Assembly: GCA_020073345.1 (NCBI GenBank)
Contig: JAIQFI010000001.1
Location: forward strand, 124,001-188,000
Source: Terriglobia bacterium
GTDB lineage: Bacteria > Acidobacteriota > Terriglobia > Bryobacterales > Bryobacteraceae
Reading direction: 5' to 3'
Length of the DNA: 64,000 bases
In this document: positions 52,294 through 58,994 of the stretch, one piece after another
How positions within the stretch are numbered: the first letter of the stretch is position 1
Layout of the letters: each line of letters opens with the position of its first letter
Translations under genes and position numbers: made by a program
The notes under the pieces: model-generated
What the model was told of the DNA's origin: nothing
Database searches by the model: none
What the model saw: only the letters and a program-made list of their open reading frames with translations

Positions 52294-52620
52294 AATCTTG
52301 TATCGTCCTCCGACTTTCTTAATTACTTGCTCTCGCTACTTGGCCAGTATAAGGCTCGCGTCTTACAGGAGTCAAGGTTCTTTTGCTAGTGACAGTCAAG
52401 CTGATTTCGTATCGGCCAGACGGTGATCAGCATGTTTATGTCTTATCTTTCTTGGCCTTACGAGGATCCGACTGGCGCCACTGTTTGCCCTCCGTACCAG
52501 TACTAAGTCTGAATATTTCCCCGAGTATCTGGTACGCTGGTTGCGCGAGATTTTCTAGGTGCGTAGGCCCTTCACTGTACAATACAATACAGTTTCGAAC
52601 GTTCTTCCCGACCCAAAACC
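52294..52620. other. 327-base divergent intergenic region, low GC
   Basis: The region between the PEP-CTERM gene and murQ has visibly lower GC (about 48%) than its surroundings and contains no credible gene. It holds an interrupted inverted repeat (52494-52535) and overlapping TACAAT hexamers (52578-52588), which may be the murQ -10. The start-proximal 30 bases have no Shine-Dalgarno sequence. Confidence 0.6.
52494..52535. repeat. Inverted repeat in the PEP-CTERM/murQ intergenic region
   Basis: GTACCAGTACT (52494-52504) pairs with AGTATCTGGTAC (52524-52535) through 11 base pairs with a single bulged T; the loop is 19 bases. It is too far from either gene end to be a terminator and has no T-run. 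A protein-binding operator is possible. Confidence 0.5.
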
Positions 52621-53517
52621 ATGCTCGAACGGCTTCTGACAGAGCAAACCAATCCGGACTCGGGCAATCTGGACGATCTTTCGACGGTTAAACTACTGGA
52701 AATCATGAATGCCGCCGACGCCCACGTGGCCGCAGCCGTAGCCCTGGAAATTCCCCGGATCGCCGCAGCCAGCCTGGCCATCGTTACGGCCTTGGAGTCG
52801 GGAGGGTCCCTGGTCTACGTAGGGGCAGGCACCAGCGGTCGTCTGGGCGTCCTGGACGCCGCTGAATGTCCTCCTACGTTCGGTGTCCGCGCGGATCTGG
52901 TGCGCGGGATTATGGCGGGTGGAGAACACGCTTTAGCCCATTCCTTAGAAGGAGTTGAGGACGATCCGGCGGCCGGTGCGCGGGACCTGGAGGCAGCTGG
53001 CTTTGGTCCGGGAGACGTCCTGGTGGGCATTTCCGCCAGCGGCCGAACCCCCTATGTGCTTGGCGCCGTTAGAAAAGCCCGCGAGCTCGGCGCCGTGACG
53101 TGCGGGATCAGTTGCGTCCAGGATTCCGAGCTGTCGAGGGCGGTCCAGTACCCTATCGAACCCGTTCCCGGCCCGGAAATTCTCACGGGTTCGACTCGGC
53201 TTCGTGCGGGGACCGCTACGAAGCTGATTCTCAATATGATCAGCACGGCGGTGATGGTGAAACTCGGCCACGTCTATGGCAATCTGATGGTGAACGTCCA
53301 ACCCACCAACCGGAAACTCGAAGATCGTGCCCGTCGAATCATCCAGGAAGCAACCGGCGTGACCTATGAGCAGGCGGCTGAACTCCTGGATCGGGCGGGG
53401 CGCAGCGTCCGAGTCGCGATCATTATGCAAAAGAAGGGATTATCGCGCGAAGTGGCCGAAACGCTGCTCGCAAATGCCAAGGGCCGGATTCGGGAGGCTT
53501 TGAAGCCCATTGGATAA
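52621..53517 (+). CDS. murQ: N-acetylmuramic acid 6-phosphate etherase
   Basis: A 298-residue SIS-domain lyase that removes lactate from MurNAc-6-phosphate in cell-wall recycling. It has YVGAGTSGRLGVLDAAECPP, EGVEDDPAAGARDLE, VLVGISASGRTPYVLGA and MVNVQPTNRKLEDRA, all MurQ signatures. A C-terminal UBA-like tail follows (about 245-298). The next gene, murA, overlaps its end by 8 bases, joining recycling and synthesis of murein precursors. AnmK, which supplies its substrate, is not adjacent. Confidence 0.95.
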   Translation: MLERLLTEQTNPDSGNLDDLSTVKLLEIMNAADAHVAAAVALEIPRIAAASLAIVTALESGGSLVYVGAGTSGRLGVLDAAECPPTFGVRADLVRGIMAGGEHALAHSLEGVEDDPAAGARDLEAAGFGPGDVLVGISASGRTPYVLGAVRKARELGAVTCGISCVQDSELSRAVQYPIEPVPGPEILTGSTRLRAGTATKLILNMISTAVMVKLGHVYGNLMVNVQPTNRKLEDRARRIIQEATGVTYEQAAELLDRAGRSVRVAIIMQKKGLSREVAETLLANAKGRIREALKPIG

Positions 53518-54781
53518 GCTGGTGATTGAGGGTGGCGTTCCCCTGTCAGGCGAGATCGCGGTAAGCGGTTCCAAGAACTCCGCGCTTCCGGCTCTAGCCG
53601 CATGCCTGCTGACGGCGGAACCGGTCACTTTACACCGGATTCCGCTGGTGCGAGACATTCGCACGATGCTCGACCTGATCGGGCACATCATCGGGAGTAA
53701 AGACGCGGATATCTCCACAGACGGAGGACGCGTTACGATCTGCGCCGGCCGGATAGAGCATCCAGAAGCTCCCTACGAACTGGTCAAGACCATGCGCGCC
53801 TCCAGTTTGGTTCTGGGACCTCTTGTCGGGCGATGTGGCCATGCCCGCGTGTCTCTGCCAGGCGGATGTGCCATTGGCGCGCGTCCCATCAATCTGCACG
53901 TCTCCGGGCTGGAGCGATTGGGCGCGGAAGTCCGCCAGGAGCATGGCTATATTCAGGCGCAAGCGCCCCACGGTCTTCAGGGCGCGAATGTTCAGTTCGA
54001 CCGCATCACAGTGACCGGCACGGAAGACCTCTTGATGGCAGCTGTGCTGGCGCGCGGAGAAACCGTCATCGAGAACGCGGCGCGTGAGCCGGAAGTCGCC
54101 GACCTCGCCGCTCTTTTGACGGCCATGGGCGCCAAGATTGAGGGCGCGGGCACTTCCACGATTCGCGTCCAGGGCGTTGCCAAGCTGTACGGCACAGAAC
54201 ACACCATCATTCCCGACCGCATCGAAGCAGGAACGTTCCTAATAGCAGGGGCATTGACGCGCGGCGACCTCACCGTGCGAGGATGTGTGCCCGAGCACCT
54301 TCGGGCTTTAATCGCGAAACTCCAGCAGGCCGGTGTCGAAGTGACCGAGCCCGCGCCAGACATCTTGCGCGTTCGCGTGCCAGGGAAATTGAAGAACGTG
54401 GACATCACCACCGAGGAGCATCCCGGCTTCGCTACCGATCTTCAGGCTCAGTTCATGGCCCTGATGACGCAGGCCGCGGGAATCTCCTTCATCACCGAGA
54501 CGATTTTCGAGAACCGCTTCATGCACGCGCAGGAGCTGGCACGCATGGGGGCGAACATTCGTCTCGAAGGCCGCCAGGCGATCGTCGCCGGGCCCACGCC
54601 GCTCTCGGGGGCGCAGGTGATCGCCAGCGATTTGCGCGCCAGCGCCTCACTTGTTCTTGCGGGTCTGGCCGCGCAAGGCGAAACGGTGATTGACCGCGTG
54701 TATCACATCGATCGCGGGTATGAGAAGATCGAATCGAAGCTCGCGGGCGTCGGCGCCCGCATCCGGAGAGTGAGTGTATGA
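53510..54781 (+). CDS. murA: UDP-N-acetylglucosamine 1-carboxyvinyltransferase
   Basis: A 423-residue enzyme making the first committed murein precursor by adding enolpyruvate to UDP-GlcNAc. Cys120 in SLPGGCAIGARPINL is the active-site residue attacked by fosfomycin. SGSKNSALPALAACLLT near the N terminus and TEEHPGFATDLQAQFMALM in the second half are also conserved. The TTG start is inside the murQ 3' end and gives the standard N terminus DKLVIEGG; the next gene overlaps by ATGA. Confidence 0.96.
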   Translation: MDKLVIEGGVPLSGEIAVSGSKNSALPALAACLLTAEPVTLHRIPLVRDIRTMLDLIGHIIGSKDADISTDGGRVTICAGRIEHPEAPYELVKTMRASSLVLGPLVGRCGHARVSLPGGCAIGARPINLHVSGLERLGAEVRQEHGYIQAQAPHGLQGANVQFDRITVTGTEDLLMAAVLARGETVIENAAREPEVADLAALLTAMGAKIEGAGTSTIRVQGVAKLYGTEHTIIPDRIEAGTFLIAGALTRGDLTVRGCVPEHLRALIAKLQQAGVEVTEPAPDILRVRVPGKLKNVDITTEEHPGFATDLQAQFMALMTQAAGISFITETIFENRFMHAQELARMGANIRLEGRQAIVAGPTPLSGAQVIASDLRASASLVLAGLAAQGETVIDRVYHIDRGYEKIESKLAGVGARIRRVSV

Positions 54782-55158
54782 GCACGCCGCACAAATCCCA
54801 CAATCCCGGGTTTCTGGCGCTAGTGAACGATGCTAAGTCGCGAGTGAAGCAGGTCGACATCGAACAATATCAGAAGATGCCGGCCGATAATCACGTGCTG
54901 ATCGACACGCGCGAAGACCACGAATGGTCTGCCGGCCACGCGGCGGGCGCGGTCCACTTGAGCAAGGGCGTGATCGAGCGCGACATAGAGTCGGAGATCC
55001 CCGACAAATCGACGACCATGGTGCTGTACTGCGGCGGTGGCTACCGCTCGGCTCTGGTGGCGGATGCGCTGCAGAAGATGGGCTATAAGAACGCGATCTC
55101 GCTCGACGGCGGGTGGCGGGCGTGGAATGCAGCCCAGCTTCCGATAGAGAAACCCTGA
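54778..55158 (+). CDS. Rhodanese-like sulfurtransferase domain protein
   Basis: A 126-residue single-domain rhodanese. The active-site loop is Cys85-Gly-Gly-Gly-Tyr-Arg in VLYCGGGYRSALVA, and VLIDTREDHEWSAGHAAGAV is the conserved N-terminal motif. It transfers sulfur from a persulfide. It overlaps murA at the start (ATGA) and the following gene at the stop (TGATG). Confidence 0.9.
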   Translation: MSTPHKSHNPGFLALVNDAKSRVKQVDIEQYQKMPADNHVLIDTREDHEWSAGHAAGAVHLSKGVIERDIESEIPDKSTTMVLYCGGGYRSALVADALQKMGYKNAISLDGGWRAWNAAQLPIEKP

Positions 55159-56009
55159 TGTCCGAGCGCTGGCTGCTGGCGATAGGGCTGCTGTGCAGTG
55201 GCCCCGTCTTCGCCCAGCTCGACCTGACCGGCATCTGGAGCCCGGTGTTTCACGAAGATCAGCCCGAGCGCATCCCCGGACCGGAGCTGGCCGACTTCCT
55301 CGGACTCCCCATCAACGCCGCCGCGCGGCAATGGGCGCTCGCGTGGGATCCTTCGCGGCTGACGGCTCCCGAACACCAGTGCCAGGTTCACACCGTCGCC
55401 TATATGTATCGCGGCCCGCTGCTGCTGCGCATCTGGGAAGAGCGCGATCCGCAGACACAGAACCTGATCGCGCTTCGGCAGTACATCAGCAACTATGAAC
55501 AGGACCGGACCATCTACATGGACGGGCGGCCGCATCCTCCCGTGTTCGCGCCGCACACCTGGATGGGTTTTTCCACGGGCAAGTGGGAGGGAAACATCCT
55601 GACGGTGACCACTACGCACATCAAGCAAGGCTGGCATCGCCGCAACGGCTTGCCGTCGAGCGACCGGATCACGCTGGTGGAGCACTTCATCCGGCACGAC
55701 AATCATCTGACCCACGTCACCGTGGTCACCGATCCGGATTACCTGACCGAACCGCTGATCAAGAGCCAGGATTTCACGCTGAACGTCAGCATGGAGGGAA
55801 TCGGCACCGGCGGACTCACGACGGGATGGCTGTATCCTTGCGAGTACGTCGAGGAGCTTCCCGGGCGTTCACGCGAGGATGTGCAAAGCTACATGCCCGG
55901 AGAGAATCCGTTCGTCTCGGAATTCGCCGACCGGCACAAGGTGCCGGTGGCCGCGGCGATGGGCGGAGCCGAGACGATGTATCCGGAGTATCGAAAGAAG
56001 CTGCAGTAG
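55158..56009 (+). CDS. Secreted protein, divergent member of the DLSGIW paralogue family
   Basis: A 283-residue protein with a signal peptide (about 1-19, ending VFAQ). DLTGIWSPVFHED, MGFSTGKWEGNILTVTTTHI and LVEHFIRHDNHLTHVTVV correspond to the DLSGIW, SVGHWEGDALVVETTG and RIRRPRYGRLEVQVTV segments of the two genes downstream, so it is a remote member of that group. The function is unknown. I chose the ATG that overlaps the rhodanese stop. It is convergent with the next gene. Confidence 0.7.
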   Translation: MSERWLLAIGLLCSGPVFAQLDLTGIWSPVFHEDQPERIPGPELADFLGLPINAAARQWALAWDPSRLTAPEHQCQVHTVAYMYRGPLLLRIWEERDPQTQNLIALRQYISNYEQDRTIYMDGRPHPPVFAPHTWMGFSTGKWEGNILTVTTTHIKQGWHRRNGLPSSDRITLVEHFIRHDNHLTHVTVVTDPDYLTEPLIKSQDFTLNVSMEGIGTGGLTTGWLYPCEYVEELPGRSREDVQSYMPGENPFVSEFADRHKVPVAAAMGGAETMYPEYRKKLQ

Positions 56010-56016
56010 CCGGCTT

Positions 56017-56877
56017 TTACTTGCCTACCATGTGCGGCAGATTCTTGTTGTTCTCGTTGCAAACGTCTTCGATCAGTTCCGTGTTGACCGCAAGCGTCAG
56101 GTAGCGCATCGCCGACCAGGGCCGGGTATAGGCCTTGGGATCGTTCACCGTGACCTGGACTTCCAGGCGGCCATACCTGGGACGCCGGATCCGCTCGGTG
56201 GTCCGGCCTTCTTCGGTCAGCGGATCGCCCTTGAGATCCAGCCACAGACCGTTCTTGTATCCAGTGGTCTCCACGACTAAAGCATCGCCTTCCCAGTGAC
56301 CGACTGAATAACCCTTGAAACTCGGAACCGGATCTTTGGGCAGAGGGCGGCCGTCCAGGAAGATCTGCCGGTACTGCACCATGTATTCGCTCAGCACGAC
56401 GACGGTATCTTCCGTCTGGAGGATCTTCATCGGGAAGAAGTCGGTCCATTGCCGCACGGGTGAGATCGGCAGGCAGCGCGTGGTGGGGTCATCCTTCCGG
56501 ATGTCGGCCAGGTTCTGCTTCACTTGGGCCTCGGCCCAGGGTTGATACGGGAGAGGCACCGTGGTGCCGGCTTGCCCGTCTTCCGAACCGGTGGCGGTCA
56601 CGTCCATTATGGCGACGGGGATTCCGAGAGGAACATCGTTGCAGCCGAACGCGACGGCCGCGGGCGTGCCCTCGCACGGAACCCTGATGGCGCTCCATAT
56701 ACCGGAGAGATCCGGCGTCTTGCCGTCGGCCAGCCTGGGCGCCGGAGCGGCGAGGTTCGGTTTGCCGTCACGCGTCAGCGGTACACGCTTGGTCTTCACA
56801 TCCTGCCATTGGCCGGACATGCGCCATCCCGCTGCGGTGAGGGCCGCGACCGCGACGATCGTCGATGGTATGCGCAT
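56017..56877 (-). CDS. Secreted DLSGIW-family protein, tandem copy 2
   Basis: A 286-residue secreted protein: signal peptide (about 1-23), linker with KTKRVPLTRDGKPNLAAPAP and KTPDLSGIW, then a beta-rich domain with LPYQPWAEAQVKQNLADIRK, TRCLPISPVRQW, YSVGHWEGDALVVETTGY and VNDPKAYTRPWSAM. Such proteins are numerous in Solibacter-type genomes and have no known role. It is 6 bases from its paralogue, which precedes it on the same strand and with which it shares most of its length. Confidence 0.75.
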   Translation of the reverse strand: MRIPSTIVAVAALTAAGWRMSGQWQDVKTKRVPLTRDGKPNLAAPAPRLADGKTPDLSGIWSAIRVPCEGTPAAVAFGCNDVPLGIPVAIMDVTATGSEDGQAGTTVPLPYQPWAEAQVKQNLADIRKDDPTTRCLPISPVRQWTDFFPMKILQTEDTVVVLSEYMVQYRQIFLDGRPLPKDPVPSFKGYSVGHWEGDALVVETTGYKNGLWLDLKGDPLTEEGRTTERIRRPRYGRLEVQVTVNDPKAYTRPWSAMRYLTLAVNTELIEDVCNENNKNLPHMVGK

Positions 56878-56883
56878 AAACGG

Positions 56884-57744
56884 CTACTTGGCCGCCATGT
56901 GAGCAACGTCTTTCTCGTTTTCGTTGCAGATGTACTCGAACAGTTCGGTGTCGAGCGCGATCTTCAGATTCCGCGTCACGGTCCAGGGTTTCGTGTAGGC
57001 TTTGGGATCATCCACCGTGATCTGGATTTCCAGATTCCCGTAATTCGGCCGACGGATTCTCTCGACGGTGCGGGCTTGGTCCGTCAGAGGGTTGCCTTTG
57101 GCATCCAGCCAAATGCCGTCCTTGAATCCCATGGTGTCGACGACCAGCACCTCGCCATCCCATCGACCTACCGAGTAGCCCTTGAAGTACGGGAACGGAT
57201 CCTTGGGCAGAGGCCTCCCGTCCAAAAAGATCTGACGGTACTGGTCCATGTATTCATCCAGAATGATCAGAGCCTCCTCGGTTTGCACCAATTTCTGGGG
57301 ATGGAAGCTGTTCCAATGGGCGACGGATGGCATGGGCAGACAGCGCGGAGTCGGGCTATCCTTGCCATTGCCGGCCATGCGCTGTTTGGCGAGGGCTTGA
57401 GCCCACGGTTGATAAGGCAGGGGCTCCTTGGCGCCGCGCTCGAGTTCCTCCGCACGCGAAGCGCTGACGTCAATAAAACCGATCGGAATCCCCTCAGGCG
57501 CATCATTGCAGCCGAAGTCCGCCGCCTGAGTTTGCTCGCAGGGCACCTTGGCCGAGAGCCAGACGCCGGCAAAGTCGGTCTTCCCGTTGGCGAGCTTCGG
57601 AGCCGGTGCGGTCAGGTTGGGCTTGCCGTCCCGCGTCAACGGCACGCGCTTGGTCTTCACTTCCGGCCATTGCGCCGAAAGTGGCACCGACGCGAGAGCC
57701 AGCGTTACTGCCGCGAGGTTAACGATCGTGGTTCGTGGACGCAC
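56884..57744 (-). CDS. Secreted DLSGIW-family protein, tandem copy 1
   Basis: A 286-residue paralogue of the previous entry, equal in length and colinear throughout: KTKRVPLTRDGKPNLTAPAP, PYQPWAQALAKQRMAGNGKD, TPRCLPMPSVAHW, YSVGRWDGEVLVVDTMGF, VDDPKAYTKPWTVT. The signal peptide covers about 1-25. The GTG start is preceded by a strong purine-rich stretch (GGAGGGAGGGG). A tandem duplication is the simplest origin of the pair. Confidence 0.75.
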   Translation of the reverse strand: MRPRTTIVNLAAVTLALASVPLSAQWPEVKTKRVPLTRDGKPNLTAPAPKLANGKTDFAGVWLSAKVPCEQTQAADFGCNDAPEGIPIGFIDVSASRAEELERGAKEPLPYQPWAQALAKQRMAGNGKDSPTPRCLPMPSVAHWNSFHPQKLVQTEEALIILDEYMDQYRQIFLDGRPLPKDPFPYFKGYSVGRWDGEVLVVDTMGFKDGIWLDAKGNPLTDQARTVERIRRPNYGNLEIQITVDDPKAYTKPWTVTRNLKIALDTELFEYICNENEKDVAHMAAK

Positions 57745-57807
57745 AGAGTCCCCTCCCTCCAGACAGCATAGACGGAATTGACAGGCGAGGGTAGGGGCTG
57801 AGGTGGG

Positions 57808-58119
57808 CTAAGCCAGGACGTCCGACATCATCACCCAGATCATCAGGACCAGTCCGGCATTGGCGAGAAATGCCACGAACTTCGAAAAACCCGTGCCCAT
57901 GAATTCGAAGCGCAGCAGCAGGCAGAATGCCAGACCGCCGTACAGGATCGCAGGGTGGATCGGACGATCGGCGCCGTTGGTGAACATCACGGCCAGGGCA
58001 TAGAACAGGAGCGGTATGTTGCTGTCATAGCGCTTGCGCAGCAGCATGATCACGGCCACCACGGCCAGACACACCACCAGCAGTTCCGTCATGTTCGTCG
58101 GAGTGGCGTTGAAGTACAT
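57808..58119 (-). CDS. Small four-helix membrane protein
   Basis: A 103-residue protein with about four hydrophobic segments (LLVVCLAVVAVIMLL, IPLLFYALAVMFTNG, AILYGGLAFCLLLRF, FLANAGLVLMIWVMM). No family recognised. It lies alone 63 bases after the end of the paralogue operon region. No Shine-Dalgarno site is visible. Confidence 0.6.
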   Translation of the reverse strand: MYFNATPTNMTELLVVCLAVVAVIMLLRKRYDSNIPLLFYALAVMFTNGADRPIHPAILYGGLAFCLLLRFEFMGTGFSKFVAFLANAGLVLMIWVMMSDVLA

Positions 58120-58183
58120 GAATCAGTTCACAACCGGGCACAACCCTTGGCGCGGCTAGCCAGGAATCTATCGGCAGGTCGGA

Positions 58184-58216
58184 TGGGTGGTCTTTAGACT
58201 TCAGAAAGACCACCCA
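58184..58216. repeat. Perfect 12-bp inverted repeat
   Basis: TGGGTGGTCTTT (58184-58195) and AAAGACCACCCA (58205-58216) flank a 9-base loop. It is about 80 bases downstream of the outer-membrane protein gene, read on the minus strand, and about 65 bases upstream of the small membrane protein gene. No T-run follows in either direction. Confidence 0.6.
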
Positions 58217-58295
58217 ACGCAGGATGTTTCGCGCCGCCACGCTGAAGTGCTTAGGAATCTTCGTGATGGCGCAGATCTGTTACGCCCCGGCCAGA

Positions 58296-58937
58296 TTACC
58301 GCCCGAAGCTGATGGCCACCATCGGAACGATATCGTGCAGCCACCCTCCGACGCTGGCCCCCTCGTTCGGCGTGATCACTTGCTTGGGAAAGGACGACAT
58401 GTAGTCATGGACATCAAAGCGCAGCCAGGCGTGCGATCCCAGCTTGACTTTCACGCCCGCGCCCACGCTGACCACGCCCGTCAGGTCTCCAACCTTGGTA
58501 AGCAAAGCGTATTGACTGAGAGGCTGAGTTACGGTTTCGGTGCCGGTCCCGCGATAGAACTTGATACCGGCTCCCGCGGCGACAAACGGACGGACCGTGG
58601 CCTCCGAAGGTCGGGCATGCCACAGGAAGTCGTAGTTGATGGTATGCGTCTCGGCGCCGAACACCGCTTCGGTTGAGTTTTGCTTCAGCTGCAAGTCGCC
58701 CAGCTGATAGCTATAGCGGAGCTCCCCGCCCCATCGGTCATTGATATTGTTTCCGGCCCAGGCGCTGGCCACCAGGTTGGTCTGGAGCTTAGCCGCGGCC
58801 GAGGCGGATCCCAGCGTGACGTTCTGAGAGGAATAGAAGCCGCCTCCCACCCCCGCGCCGACCTCCCATTTCTGAGCCATCGCCGCGGGCAGCATGGCTG
58901 CCACGGAACACACTGCGAACAAACGAACGAGTTTCAT
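58296..58937 (-). CDS. Outer-membrane beta-barrel protein (OmpA/OmpW-like)
   Basis: A 213-residue protein with a signal peptide (about 1-21, ending AMAQ) and an eight-stranded-barrel pattern: WEVGAGVGGGFYSS, NDRWGGELRYSYQLGDLQLK, TINYDFLWHA, VRPFVAAGAGIKFYRGTG, VVSVGAGVKVKLGSHAWLRFDVHDY, and a terminal IVPMVAISFGR. It probably sits in the outer membrane as a structural porin-like protein. GAGGAG precedes the ATG. Confidence 0.8.
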   Translation of the reverse strand: MKLVRLFAVCSVAAMLPAAMAQKWEVGAGVGGGFYSSQNVTLGSASAAAKLQTNLVASAWAGNNINDRWGGELRYSYQLGDLQLKQNSTEAVFGAETHTINYDFLWHARPSEATVRPFVAAGAGIKFYRGTGTETVTQPLSQYALLTKVGDLTGVVSVGAGVKVKLGSHAWLRFDVHDYMSSFPKQVITPNEGASVGGWLHDIVPMVAISFGR

Positions 58938-58994
58938 ACACTCCTCTTTCTTACCCCCGCTTTTTTGGATGCACGGTCTGCGCCGCGCCTTTGT

